A stretch of 64,000 nt of DNA from Lactobacillus gasseri ATCC 33323 = JCM 1131 (lineage in GTDB: Bacteria > Bacillota > Bacilli > Lactobacillales > Lactobacillaceae), in contig NC_008530.1 in the NCBI RefSeq assembly GCF_000014425.1, positions 682,001-746,000 of the forward strand, given 5' to 3'. Each line of letters opens with the position of its first letter. Position 1 is the stretch's first letter. The notes beneath the pieces are model-generated. The model saw only the letters and a list, made by a program, of their open reading frames with translations, was not told the DNA's origin and did not search any database. This document shows, one piece after another, positions 25,630-34,104 of the stretch. Both the position numbers and the translations under genes were made by a program.

Positions 25630-27101
25630 TATCCATTCACCTCTTCTTGGTTTTCACGTGCGCGGTTGCCCTTTTTTAAGAAGAAAGCAAGAACTAAAGC
25701 AACTAAGGCAAAAAGAATACTCATTGCAAATGAAGCACGGAATCCGTCTAGAGTGGCATTAATTGCCTGATTTTTATATTGAAGTGGCAAAGTATGGAGT
25801 AAATCTTTGTTTGGCATATTATTGTTAGTTGTAGTGGTTAAAATTGAAACTAAGATAGCTGTACCAATAGAACTTAAGACCTGTCTGAACGTATTATTTA
25901 CTGCTGTTCCGTGAGCGATTTTATTTAAAGGCAATGAGTTCATTCCTGAAGTGGTAACATTCATCATAACTAAAGCGACACCAACCATTCTAATTGCGTA
26001 TAAAACAATAATCATAGTATATGAGCTTTCTGCAGTTAAGAATACAAATGGAATAGTACCAAGCGTTAAAAGAGTCATTCCAGTAATTGCCATTTTTCGT
26101 GCACCATATTTATCGAATAAACGCCCCGTAATTGGTGACATGATTCCGATCATTAAGGCACCAGGTAATAGTATCAATCCTGAGTGAAATGCCGACACAC
26201 CACGTAGGTTTTGAATATATAATGGTAATACCATTTCAATACCCACCATTGCTAAATTGGTAATACCACTTAAAGCAGCTGCTAAAGAAAATTCGAAATG
26301 TTTGAAGACAGTGATATCCAAAAATGGATCTGCCATTTTTAATTGGCGAATACCAAAAAGAATAACAAATACAATTCCTACGCCAATAAATCCTAAAATT
26401 TCGGGGTTAGTCCATCCTTTATTACCAGCTTCTGAAAAACCATAAAGTAAACTACCAAAACCCACAGTTGAAGTTGTCACTGACCAAACATCAATTTTTT
26501 CTTTCTTAGTTGGAAGAACGTCTTTAATTAAGAAAAAAGCTAAAATAATAACTATTCCAGCAATTGGAGCAATAATACTGAATAAGTAGCGCCAAGAAAG
26601 ATTATCAACAATCCAGCCAGATAAGGTTGGACCAATAGCTGGTGCGAGGCCAATAACAATCCCAACTGTTCCCATCGCAGCGCCGCGCTTATTAGCGGGA
26701 AAGATTGAAAGCATGATGGTTTGAAGCAATGGCATAGTAACACCAACACCCAACCCTTGAATAATTCTTCCAGTTAATAAAGTGCCGAAATTTGGCGCAA
26801 GTGCAGCTGTCACTGTCCCGATAAAGAAAACAGACATTGCTGTCAAATACATTTTCCTTGAGCCAAAACGATTAATTAACCAAGCTGAGACTGGAATCAT
26901 AACCCCATTAACTAACAAAAATGCAGTTGAAAGCCATTCAGCAGTGGCAGTACTGATATGAAAGGAACGCATAATTGAAGGAAGAGCTGTTGCAAGCAAG
27001 GTCCCGTTTAAAACAGTACAGAAAGATCCAATAATTAAAACTAAAACAAGCAAGTTTCGATTATAGGCTTTTCCGTGAATATCGGTTGGTTGTTGATCCA
27101 T
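25629..27101 (-). CDS. MDR-type MFS efflux transporter (DHA2, EmrB/QacA family)
   Basis: A 490-residue drug:proton antiporter-type protein with about 14 hydrophobic segments. Motif A (LINRFGSRKMYL) is near residues 69-80, motif C-like GPTLSGWIVD near 157-166, and NVTTSGMNSLP near 389. Relatives export lipophilic cations and dyes. The gene has a textbook promoter on the minus strand and a divergent MerR gene upstream with repeated palindromes between them, so pump expression is probably induced by its substrate through that regulator. ATG 27101 follows GAAAGGA. Confidence 0.9.
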   Translation of the reverse strand: MDQQPTDIHGKAYNRNLLVLVLIIGSFCTVLNGTLLATALPSIMRSFHISTATAEWLSTAFLLVNGVMIPVSAWLINRFGSRKMYLTAMSVFFIGTVTAALAPNFGTLLTGRIIQGLGVGVTMPLLQTIMLSIFPANKRGAAMGTVGIVIGLAPAIGPTLSGWIVDNLSWRYLFSIIAPIAGIVIILAFFLIKDVLPTKKEKIDVWSVTTSTVGFGSLLYGFSEAGNKGWTNPEILGFIGVGIVFVILFGIRQLKMADPFLDITVFKHFEFSLAAALSGITNLAMVGIEMVLPLYIQNLRGVSAFHSGLILLPGALMIGIMSPITGRLFDKYGARKMAITGMTLLTLGTIPFVFLTAESSYTMIIVLYAIRMVGVALVMMNVTTSGMNSLPLNKIAHGTAVNNTFRQVLSSIGTAILVSILTTTTNNNMPNKDLLHTLPLQYKNQAINATLDGFRASFAMSILFALVALVLAFFLKKGNRARENQEEVNG

Positions 27102-27130
27102 TTGAATTATCCTTTCTATTGTTAAAAAAT

Positions 27131-27145
27131 CTTACAAACTATAAG
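27131..27145. promoter_or_regulatory. Candidate MerR operator at the MFS promoter
   Basis: CTTACAAACTATAAG is an inverted repeat (CTTA-N7-TAAG) lying between the -10 and the MFS start, near the expected transcription start. Confidence 0.5.
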
Positions 27146-27146
27146 A

Positions 27147-27175
27147 ACTATATGCTTAAATCAAAGCATTGTCAA
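27147..27175 (-). promoter_or_regulatory. Promoter of the MFS operon
   Basis: On the minus strand TTGACA (27175-27170) and TATAGT (27152-27147) are separated by 17 bases. Confidence 0.8.
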
Positions 27176-27203
27176 ATTTTCTTACACAAGAGTAATAGAA
27201 TCT

Positions 27204-27240
27204 AACATATATGTTGTAAAAACTTACATAAGCTATTAAA
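27204..27240 (+). promoter_or_regulatory. merR-type gene promoter with palindromes
   Basis: AACATATATGTT (27204-27215) is a perfect palindrome overlapping the -35 TTGTAA (27214-27219). A 17-base spacer containing CTTACATAAG (27223-27232) leads to the -10-like TAAACT. Another half site CTTACA lies at 27181. The repetition of CTTACA/TAAG across the gap suggests the regulator's operators. Confidence 0.55.
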
Positions 27241-27274
27241 CTATAAATAAGATTACGAGGTAAGGAATTAAACA

Positions 27275-27712
27275 ATGGAATCAAAAAAGATCCTTCATAA
27301 TGTTTTTCAAAATATTGAAGTAGGAATTGGGGAAGTCAGCAAAGTAGTTGGCGTGTCACAAAGACAATTACGCTATTGGGAGAAAAAGGGCTATATTGAG
27401 CCCATTTCTGATGATAATAGCGGTGTTAGAAGATACAATTTATCAACTTTATATTTAATTGTTTTTATTAAAGAGCAACTTGATAATGGTTTTACTTTAG
27501 CTGCTGCTTTTGAACGATCAAAAGATATCAAGCTAAAGAGTAAAATTGTTCGAACCTTTTTTGAGCATACTTTCAGCGATGTTGAAATTACTGATGCAGA
27601 GAAGGGATATGGTGAAATAGATTTAGGTGATTTCCGTACCGAAGATGGTGAGAAGTATCACTTCAAAGGTGTCCTTGATGCGCATGGTAGGTATGTAAAA
27701 ATTGATAAATAA
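27275..27712 (+). CDS. MerR-family transcriptional regulator
   Basis: A 145-residue regulator. The winged HTH begins at about residue 16 (IGEVSKVVGVSQRQLRYWEKKGYIEP), with the second part GVRRYNLSTLYLIVFIKEQLDNGFTL. The C-terminal region (about 85-145) has no cysteine or histidine cluster, so it is not a metal sensor of the usual type and may bind organic ligands. It is divergent from the multidrug transporter operon and likely controls it and itself through the palindromes in the 173-base gap. Confidence 0.88.
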   Translation: MESKKILHNVFQNIEVGIGEVSKVVGVSQRQLRYWEKKGYIEPISDDNSGVRRYNLSTLYLIVFIKEQLDNGFTLAAAFERSKDIKLKSKIVRTFFEHTFSDVEITDAEKGYGEIDLGDFRTEDGEKYHFKGVLDAHGRYVKIDK

Positions 27713-27747
27713 AGAAGGAAGCATCTGGAATGTGATGCTTCCTTCTT
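27712..27747. terminator. Bidirectional terminator between merR and the oppA-like gene
   Basis: AAGAAGGAAGCATC pairs perfectly with GATGCTTCCTTCTT around an eight-base loop. The minus-strand side has TTTATTT after it. Confidence 0.85.
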
Positions 27748-27795
27748 AGGACAAGTCGATATTGTTTTTTCTATAATTTATGTTGATTAAACTTA

Positions 27796-29550
27796 TTATT
27801 TAGTAAAGCCCGCTTCATACCAAACATTAGCAGAAGGTTTTAATGACCAACCAGAGACTTTACTATTTACAGCTGTTACTGAATAGGCACCACTAGTTGG
27901 GACTACATACGCTTTGTTGTACATCCATTTTTGCCATTCATGAAATTTTTGCACCCGATATTTTTTATCAAAAGATTTGGCAGAATCGATTTCATTCAAT
28001 AATTTAGTGTTTGTCGGAGAAACAAAACGGGCAAAATTATAAGGCATTTTTTCACCATAAAAGACGCTTGGAGAAGGATCACCTGCTGCGCCCCAAGCTC
28101 CTTCAAGAACATCAATCTTAGGATCACTGGCTTTAACAGCTGCTACCCAGCGATTAAATTCCATTGGCCGCCCGCCTAGGAACTTAACGTTTAAGCCGGC
28201 TTTTTTCCATTGTTGAATGTAGTTACGCCAGATAGCTTCGCTATTTTCACCAGAACCACGTACTGCTAGATTGATAACTAATGGTTTACCATTTGGCTGA
28301 CTTCGATAGAGTGCACCAGGAGCTTTTTTATAGCCCGCTTTATCTAGTAGTTTATTGGCTTTATCTAGATTATAAGAATAGACAGGAATATTTTTATCAT
28401 AATATGGAGTAAATTGTGAAGGAATCAAAGAATTAATCCTGAATTCTAAACCATGGTAGAAACGTTTATTAATGACATCAACATTCATTGCATAAGCCAT
28501 TGCTTTTCGTAAAGCAGGATTATTCATCTTAGCATGAGGATTTTCAACGTTTTTACCAAGTTTTGCATCCCATTTTCCGACCTTAAAGGCTAAGTAGTCG
28601 TAACTAAGTGTTTTTTTGCCGACAAAATTGACGCCTTTAGTATTTTTTACCTGTTCCCATTGCGAGCTAAGAACATTTGCAACGTCGAATTTTTTGCTCT
28701 TAATTGCTTGTGAAACATTAGAATTAGTAATATTTGACATGTAAATATGTTCAAAATTAGGTTTACCGCGCCAGTAATATGGATTTCTTGACCAACTAGT
28801 AGATTGGCCTTGTACAGTTTTGTCCATTTTATATGGACCAAAGTAGAGTGGGTGCTTTCTTATTTGCGGACTAGAAACAAGTTTTTCAAAGGGAACGCTT
28901 TTCAAATAATGGTAAGGAGCAGCATGTTCCCAGAAAAAACCATTAGCTGAGTTCATCATTGCTGGTTTTAATTCCTTAAAGTGAAGAATTAATGTTTTTC
29001 CATTTGGTCCGTCTGGCATTTCAAGACCTGAAATATTGTTGGCTTTTCCCCGATGGTATTCAGCCATTCCCTTAATATTTTCAAGCGAAGAAGTATATTG
29101 AGTAGTTTGAACTTTAGGATTAGCTAAAATTTCGTATGCATACTCTAAATCCTTGGCTGTTACTGGTTTTCCATCAGACCAACGAACCTTCTTTTTTACT
29201 TTGATTTCAGCAGTATTGTTACTATGATTTAACTTTAAACTAGCAGCACCCTTATTGGTAAATTGATAATGATCATTAATATCAAAAAGCGCTTCATCTC
29301 CTGGAGCAGCTGCTTCAGAATCGGGACTAGTATCAGCAATTTCAGCTGAAAAAATTCCAGTAAATGGTGATTCATTTTCTAAAGCATAGGTTAAGGTTCC
29401 TCCCTTTTTAATGGGTTTATGGGGAACAGCCTGAGAAAACTTGATGGGTTGATTACTCGAATCAGTTTTCTTAGCACCACAAGCAGTTGATAAAATCGCT
29501 AGTGAGCTCGCTAGTGTTACATACAGCAGTTTGGACTTTGACATCTTCAT
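27796..29550 (-). CDS. Oligopeptide ABC transporter substrate-binding lipoprotein (OppA family)
   Basis: A 584-residue SBP family 5 protein. The N-terminus MKMSKSKLLYVTLASSLAIL ends at STAC with C24 as the probable lipidation site; the -3 residue is S rather than the usual L. The binding-protein body contains VRWSDGKPVTAKDLEYAYE, typical for peptide-binding proteins. ATG 29550 is chosen for AAAGGAG eight bases upstream, over TTG 29571. No permease or ATPase genes adjoin, so it probably feeds a complete Opp system elsewhere. Its expression is governed by a T-box leader, linking it to amino-acid starvation. Confidence 0.9.
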   Translation of the reverse strand: MKMSKSKLLYVTLASSLAILSTACGAKKTDSSNQPIKFSQAVPHKPIKKGGTLTYALENESPFTGIFSAEIADTSPDSEAAAPGDEALFDINDHYQFTNKGAASLKLNHSNNTAEIKVKKKVRWSDGKPVTAKDLEYAYEILANPKVQTTQYTSSLENIKGMAEYHRGKANNISGLEMPDGPNGKTLILHFKELKPAMMNSANGFFWEHAAPYHYLKSVPFEKLVSSPQIRKHPLYFGPYKMDKTVQGQSTSWSRNPYYWRGKPNFEHIYMSNITNSNVSQAIKSKKFDVANVLSSQWEQVKNTKGVNFVGKKTLSYDYLAFKVGKWDAKLGKNVENPHAKMNNPALRKAMAYAMNVDVINKRFYHGLEFRINSLIPSQFTPYYDKNIPVYSYNLDKANKLLDKAGYKKAPGALYRSQPNGKPLVINLAVRGSGENSEAIWRNYIQQWKKAGLNVKFLGGRPMEFNRWVAAVKASDPKIDVLEGAWGAAGDPSPSVFYGEKMPYNFARFVSPTNTKLLNEIDSAKSFDKKYRVQKFHEWQKWMYNKAYVVPTSGAYSVTAVNSKVSGWSLKPSANVWYEAGFTK

Positions 29551-29598
29551 ATAAAATTCTCCTTTCGTCAAAAATCCAATAACAGCATGATTAAGAAA

Positions 29599-29644
29599 AC
29601 AAAAAGACGCCCTATCAGATCACAATGATCTAATAGGGCGTCTT
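29599..29644 (-). terminator. T-box leader terminator
   Basis: On the minus strand the long arms AAGACGCCCTATTAGATCA and TGATCTGATAGGGCGTCTT pair around TTG and are followed by a T run. This is the regulated terminator of the T-box leader. Confidence 0.9.
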
Positions 29645-29880
29645 GTCGCTGTACCACCTATTTTTACTAGAAAAACTAGTCTTTAATAACGTACGGTTCA
29701 ATACAAGAGATCGCTATAAAGGGCTGTCCCTTAAACTACTTTAAATCGTAGTTTACGCTCAAAGGTGATTTTCATTAAGACTCTATCTATTTCTTCACAC
29801 CAACCAGAAATTCTCTGAGAGACGAGCACTTAATTACTTTTCCTTATCAAAGCTGTTTGATAATAATGTTTGTGCTCATA
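29599..29880 (-). ncRNA. T-box riboswitch leader of the oppA-like gene
   Basis: Reading the minus strand, the conserved T-box AGGTGGTACAGCG lies at 29659-29647 just before a strong terminator. Upstream are the Stem I landmarks AAAAGTAATTAAG (near 29840) and the distal CAGAGA...CTGGTTGGTGTGAAG (29816-29794). The likely specifier region is AATGAAAATCACCTTTGAG (29775-29757). By the usual GAA-n-NNN-ACC layout the codon is ATC (29769-29767), Ile; ATG (Met) and AAT (Asn) just upstream are alternatives. The UGGU bulge predicts a tRNA with discriminator A. Uncharged tRNA would stabilise the antiterminator and switch on the gene. Confidence 0.88.
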
Positions 29881-29908
29881 ATAATACACTGATTTGAAAA
29901 TATGTCAA
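29881..29908 (-). promoter_or_regulatory. Promoter of the T-box leader
   Basis: On the minus strand TTGACA (29908-29903) and TATTAT (29886-29881) are 16 bases apart, directly before the T-box leader. Confidence 0.75.
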
Positions 29909-30235
29909 CATGAAATTATAGCTTTCTTATTTTTATTATAAATTTATTTTTATAATTATATGATGTGTTTCAGTATGAATTTAATACAAAAAATTGCAAA
30001 CAATATTTAATACATAGGTAAATTTAAAGTTACAGATTTAAAGCAAATGTTATTGATTAAAAATATGAATGAGAGGGTAAAGCTAATACTTGACATATTT
30101 ATTGACTGAAATAAAGCTGTCGATTTGTTATTTAATATAATAAAAATATTATAAAAACTTGAGCAAAAAAGAAGATTTTTTCTCTTAAGAGGCCTATACT
30201 TGTAATTGATAAGTGATAGAAAGGAATTGTATACT
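29909..30235. other. AT-rich spacer between the T-box promoter and the PPOX gene
   Basis: A very AT-rich divergent intergenic stretch. It contains a TATACT (30195-30200) that may be the -10 of the following gene, without a convincing -35. Minus-strand open frames here are low-complexity and have no ribosome-binding site. I see no RNA gene or repeat in it. Confidence 0.5.
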
Positions 30236-30601
30236 ATGAAGAAATTAGATACAAACAAATTAACTGACAAACAAGCAGATCTTTTTAAGAATAACTTGGT
30301 TTACATTGCTACTGTTGACGAAAATGGTAACCCACAAGTTGGTCCTAAAGGTTCAATGACTGTATTAGATCCAAGTCATATGCAATATCTTGAAAAGACT
30401 AAGGGTGCAGCTTATGAAAACATTAAGCGTGGCTCTAAAGTTGCATTAGTTGCAGCAGACGTTCCTTCTCATACTGCTGTTCAAGTTTTAGCAACTGCAC
30501 ATGTTCATGAAGATGATGAATATGCAAAGAAAGTTGTATCTGGTACTGATACTCCTAATGCATTTGTTGTAGTACTTGATATTGATGAAATTTTTGAATA
30601 A
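30236..30601 (+). CDS. Pyridoxamine 5'-phosphate oxidase-like FMN-binding protein
   Basis: A 121-residue split-barrel flavin-binding protein of the PNPOx-like family. NNLVYIATVDENGNPQVGPKG near residues 20-40 is the family signature strand pair, and GSKVALVAADVP near 64-75 the core. It lacks the C-terminal extension of true PdxH, so enzymatic PLP synthesis is unlikely; relatives are general flavin reductases or F420/FMN-binding proteins of unknown role. ATG 30236 has AAAGGAA upstream; in-frame codons back to 30206 are not preceded by a ribosome-binding site. It is monocistronic. Confidence 0.8.
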   Translation: MKKLDTNKLTDKQADLFKNNLVYIATVDENGNPQVGPKGSMTVLDPSHMQYLEKTKGAAYENIKRGSKVALVAADVPSHTAVQVLATAHVHEDDEYAKKVVSGTDTPNAFVVVLDIDEIFE

Positions 30602-30651
30602 TTTATATAGATCCAAAGATTTTATTCTGCCTGCATTTTAATATAGTTTAA

Positions 30652-30688
30652 GAAAGACTAAGTATTGCAAAAATACTTGGTCTTTTTT
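30652..30688 (+). terminator. Terminator after the PNPOx-like gene
   Basis: AAAGACTAAGTATT pairs with AATACTTGGTCTTT around a short loop, followed by T residues. Confidence 0.85.
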
Positions 30689-30772
30689 GCTAGATAACTT
30701 GCTTATTTTTTATATTAATGTAAGATTAAAACTAATTAAACAAATCTAATAAAGTTAAAAGGAGAAATGAAA

Positions 30773-32089
30773 ATGGGTGCTTTATCAGAACAAGAACTAG
30801 CAGCTTTTTCTGCAGATTTTAATAAAAATGATAAAAATAAAGTAGCATCTCGTGCTGCTCGTCGAAATGGATTATTTGAAGCATCATTTAATGATGAAGT
30901 TTCAAAACGTTTAAATCATACTTTTTCTACCGAACTTGATATTGGTGGAGTAACTGACCAAAAGCATTCTGGTCGTTGCTGGGAATTTGCAACTTTGAAT
31001 GTTTTGCGTCATCATTTTGGCAAAAAATATCATGTTAAGGACTTTACTTTTTCACAAGCTTATAATTTCTTCTGGGATAAGATTGAAAGAGCTAACGCTT
31101 TTTATGATAGTATGATTCGTTTAGCTGATAAGCCAGTTGATGATCGTGAAGTTGAAACTTGGTTGTATTTTGCAGGTCAAGATGGTGGCTTATGGCAAAT
31201 GGCAATTAATTTGGTAAAAAAATATGGAGTAGTTCCATCATACGCAATGCCAGAAAATGCTACGTCAAACAACACTACAGCTTTAATTGATTCTTTAGCT
31301 CGTAAGGAAAGAAAAGATGCCCTAGTATTACGTAAATTAGTTCAAGAAGGCAAGCTTGAAGAAGCTGAAAAGGCTAAAAAGGAATTCTTAAATGAAGTTT
31401 ACCGTATGGCTGCAGTAGCTTTGGGTGAACCACCAAAGAAGTTTGATTTAGAGTATCGTGATGATGATAAAAAGTATCATTTAGAAAAAGATTTAACCCC
31501 ACGTCAATTTGCAGAAAAGTATTTGAAAGATTTTAATTGGGACGATTATGTTGTCTTATTAAACTCACCTAATTATGATTACAACAAACGCTACCACCAA
31601 GGTTTATATGACAATGTTGCTGGTGGCCAACCAATTACTGGCTTAAATGTGCCGATTGAAGTTTTGGCACGAGCAGCTGCAGCTCAATTGAAAGATGGAA
31701 AAGCAGTTATTTTTGGAAATGATGTCTTAAAACAAATGGAACGTAAAACTGGCTTCCTTGATACTGATCTATACAAGACTGATGACTTGTTTAGTGTTGA
31801 TACTCAAATGAGTAAAGCTGATCGATTAGCTACTGGTGAAGGTTCTGCAACCCATGATATGACTTTAGTCGGCGTTGATGAAGACAATGGTGAAATTCGT
31901 AAATGGAAAGTAGAAAATTCTTGGGGCGATAAATATGGTCACAAGGGTTTCTACGAAATGAGCCAGAAGTGGTTTGAAGAATATGTTTATGATGTAGTTG
32001 TTGATAAGAAATATTTACCTGAAGATTTGGTTAAGCTTTGGGAAGAACCAGCTGTTGATTTGAAACCCTGGGAACATATCGGCTTATAA
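30773..32089 (+). CDS. C1B cysteine peptidase (PepC/PepE/PepG group)
   Basis: A 438-residue cytoplasmic peptidase of the bleomycin hydrolase family. The catalytic residues are C69 in HSGRCWEFATL, H361 in THDMTLVGVD and N382 in VENSWGDKYG. GRCWEF, instead of the GRCWMF of classical PepC, and the 438-residue length point to the PepE/PepG endopeptidase branch of lactobacilli, but the exact branch needs a tree. ATG 30773 is preferred: AAAGGAG is eight bases away, while ATG 30767 is only two bases from it. The gene has its own terminator. Confidence 0.88.
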   Translation: MGALSEQELAAFSADFNKNDKNKVASRAARRNGLFEASFNDEVSKRLNHTFSTELDIGGVTDQKHSGRCWEFATLNVLRHHFGKKYHVKDFTFSQAYNFFWDKIERANAFYDSMIRLADKPVDDREVETWLYFAGQDGGLWQMAINLVKKYGVVPSYAMPENATSNNTTALIDSLARKERKDALVLRKLVQEGKLEEAEKAKKEFLNEVYRMAAVALGEPPKKFDLEYRDDDKKYHLEKDLTPRQFAEKYLKDFNWDDYVVLLNSPNYDYNKRYHQGLYDNVAGGQPITGLNVPIEVLARAAAAQLKDGKAVIFGNDVLKQMERKTGFLDTDLYKTDDLFSVDTQMSKADRLATGEGSATHDMTLVGVDEDNGEIRKWKVENSWGDKYGHKGFYEMSQKWFEEYVYDVVVDKKYLPEDLVKLWEEPAVDLKPWEHIGL

Positions 32090-32093
32090 AGAT

Positions 32094-32117
32094 AAAAGAG
32101 ATCGAAAGATCTCTTTT
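32094..32117 (+). terminator. Terminator after the C1B peptidase gene
   Basis: AAAAGAGATC pairs with GATCTCTTTT around a GAAA tetraloop, followed by a T run. Confidence 0.92.
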
Positions 32118-32158
32118 TTTAATATCAATTTTTAAACTAAAGAATGTCAATATGTAAC

Positions 32159-32206
32159 TTGTTTTGAAAGCCAATCCACCATAAAATATCTTTTGTAAGC
32201 GCTAAA
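32159..32206 (+). promoter_or_regulatory. Promoter with cre-like site for the ROK/AraC/esterase/MFS operon
   Basis: TTGTTT (32159-32164) and TAAAAT (32182-32187) are 17 bases apart. Directly downstream, TTGTAAGCGCTAAAC (32193-32207) matches the CcpA catabolite-responsive element except at its last two bases. It covers the expected transcription start, a position usual for CcpA repression. Confidence 0.6.
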
Positions 32207-32226
32207 CATTAGAAGAGGAGATAATG

Positions 32227-33132
32227 ATGAAAAAGAATTATTTAAGCATTGATATTGGGGGAACAAACGTAAAATATGCTGAACTTAATAATGCGGGGAA
32301 TATTATTGAACAAGGCAAAATTAAAACATCGCATGATAAAGAACAATTTTTAAAAAATATTGATCGAATTGTAGCGAAATATGTAAAAAAAGGGATTAAA
32401 GGGATCGCTTTTTGTGCACCAGGAAAAATTGCGCATACTAAAATTCACTTTGGCGGAGCACTACCTTTTCTTGATGGCATCGATTTTGCAGTAAGATATA
32501 AAAAATATGATATTCCAGTTACTGTGATTAATGATGGTAAAGCTAGCGTTTTAGCTGAAAACTGGCTTGGTAGTCTAAAAGATATGCGAAATTGTGCTGC
32601 GATTACTTTAGGTACTGGTGTTGGCGGAGGAATAATTGTTAATGGAAAGCTGTTAAATGGGGCACATTTTCAAGCCGGTGAATTAAGTTTCTTGCAGCTT
32701 AATATGAAAGAACCTGGATTTGATGGTTTTGCCGGTGGTTATGCTTCTGCTGTTCAAATGATCAAGAATGTTAACGAAGCCATCGAAAATGATGATGAGA
32801 CTGACGGCTTAGCTGCTTTTGAAGCAATTAATAATGGAAATGAAAAGGCAAAGAAAATTTTTGATGAGTATTGTAAGCGAATTGCCGCTATTATTATCGA
32901 TATTCAAGCCGTAGTGGACTTAGATGCAATTGCAATTGGTGGTGGCATTTCTGCGCAGCCAATTGTGATTCAAGGAATTAATCAAGCTTATGATCAAGTT
33001 TTAGCTGATAATGAATTGATTAGAAAGACTTTCACTCGTCCAAAGATAGTTGAGGCTAAATTTAAGAATGGTGCGAACCTCTACGGGGCTTTGTACAATC
33101 TCTTTATTCATGTAAATGGTGAAAAACTATAA
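32227..33132 (+). CDS. ROK-family sugar kinase
   Basis: A 301-residue actin-fold protein. The phosphate-1 motif is SIDIGGTNVKYAEL at residues 6-19, the catalytic-region motif VINDGKASVLAE is near 101-112, and the glycine-rich ITLGTGVGGGIIVNG near 125-139. It lacks the N-terminal DNA-binding domain of ROK repressors, so it is a kinase. It also lacks the CxCGxxGC zinc cluster of glucokinase/NagC types, replaced near residue 157 by FLQLNMKEPG. The substrate is unknown; beta-glucoside-kinase-like members share this layout. It is first in a four-gene operon and shares one base with the AraC gene. ATG 32227 is better spaced from AGGAG than 32224. Confidence 0.85.
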   Translation: MKKNYLSIDIGGTNVKYAELNNAGNIIEQGKIKTSHDKEQFLKNIDRIVAKYVKKGIKGIAFCAPGKIAHTKIHFGGALPFLDGIDFAVRYKKYDIPVTVINDGKASVLAENWLGSLKDMRNCAAITLGTGVGGGIIVNGKLLNGAHFQAGELSFLQLNMKEPGFDGFAGGYASAVQMIKNVNEAIENDDETDGLAAFEAINNGNEKAKKIFDEYCKRIAAIIIDIQAVVDLDAIAIGGGISAQPIVIQGINQAYDQVLADNELIRKTFTRPKIVEAKFKNGANLYGALYNLFIHVNGEKL

Positions 33133-34010
33133 TGACATATGGCAAAAAAATCAAGCAGCATGAAATAGTGATTCCTACTGATCCGCTACCTGTTTGGTAT
33201 TTTGTTTTTCATGATCATAATTCTGAAAAATATATTGCTCCGCACTGGCATCGAGGAATTGAATTGAGCTATGTTGAAAATGGGAGAATAGATGATTTTT
33301 TGATCAATAAAAAGCACTATTCTTCTCAATCAGGAACAATTTTGGTAGTAAATACGCAAGAAATTCATAGTATTCATGATTTTAGGAATACTGATTCGCT
33401 TGCATTATCAATAATTTTTCCATATGACTATATTGCTAATTTATACCCTGATATTGCTCATCAAGTCATTAAAATTAATGACCCTACTATGTTTTCCAAT
33501 AAGCAGAAACTTGCCTATCTTCACTTGCAGGGGTTACTTAGTCAGTTTATTAAAGTGTATTTTCTTAAAATTCCAACTAAACACTTAGAACAGCAACGCT
33601 TAATTGATGAAATTTTATGTCTGTTATTAGCTAATTTTACTGAAGATAAGAAGGATCAGGAACAGGTTAGTGAGCGTAAAGTATATATTATTAATCGTTT
33701 ACAATACATTACACAATATGTAAATAACCATTATCAAGAAGAGTTGAATTTAGCCTTTCTTGCCGAAAAGTGTAATATTTCAAAAGAATATTTAGCACGC
33801 TTCTTTAAGAAAGAAATGGAACTTACGGTTGAAACATATATTAATAATGTCCGAGCTGAACATGCTTATGGCGAATTAAAGAAATCCAAAAAGAATTTAA
33901 CTCAAATTGCCATTAGCTGTGGCTTTTCTAGTATTAGAACGATGAATCGAGCTTTTAAAAAACTATATGGCAAAAGTGCATCTGAAATGAAGAAGAAATT
34001 AACAAAATAG
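33132..34010 (+). CDS. AraC-family transcriptional regulator
   Basis: A 292-residue regulator. Residues 15-130 form a cupin-like ligand domain (APHWHRGIELSYVENG, QEIHSI), and residues 190-290 hold two HTH motifs, NLAFLAEKCNISKEYLARFF and LTQIAISCGFSSIRTMNRAF. The ATG shares one base with the kinase stop. The N-terminal histidines resemble sugar-binding AraC members. It most likely senses the sugar handled by this operon and activates it. A hairpin overlapping its stop may limit readthrough to the esterase and transporter. Confidence 0.9.
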   Translation: MTYGKKIKQHEIVIPTDPLPVWYFVFHDHNSEKYIAPHWHRGIELSYVENGRIDDFLINKKHYSSQSGTILVVNTQEIHSIHDFRNTDSLALSIIFPYDYIANLYPDIAHQVIKINDPTMFSNKQKLAYLHLQGLLSQFIKVYFLKIPTKHLEQQRLIDEILCLLLANFTEDKKDQEQVSERKVYIINRLQYITQYVNNHYQEELNLAFLAEKCNISKEYLARFFKKEMELTVETYINNVRAEHAYGELKKSKKNLTQIAISCGFSSIRTMNRAFKKLYGKSASEMKKKLTK

Positions 34011-34052
34011 GTCAATTTGCGCCAATAATTGGTTAAGATTGGCCTATTTTTT
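34004..34052 (+). terminator. Possible intra-operon terminator after the AraC gene
   Basis: AAAATAGGTCAAT pairs with ATTGGCCTATTTT around a 21-base loop, followed by T residues. The next gene begins 50 bases on, so it may only attenuate transcription. Confidence 0.65.
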
Positions 34053-34104
34053 AGATCCATTTTTAGTTATTATGAAAGCGAATTCAATGAGAGAGGGAAA
34101 TATT

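Noticed and set aside
30007-30270. Minus-strand 87-codon open frame in the AT-rich spacer
   Set aside because: Low-complexity hydrophobic translation, overlaps the start of the PPOX gene and lacks a ribosome-binding site.
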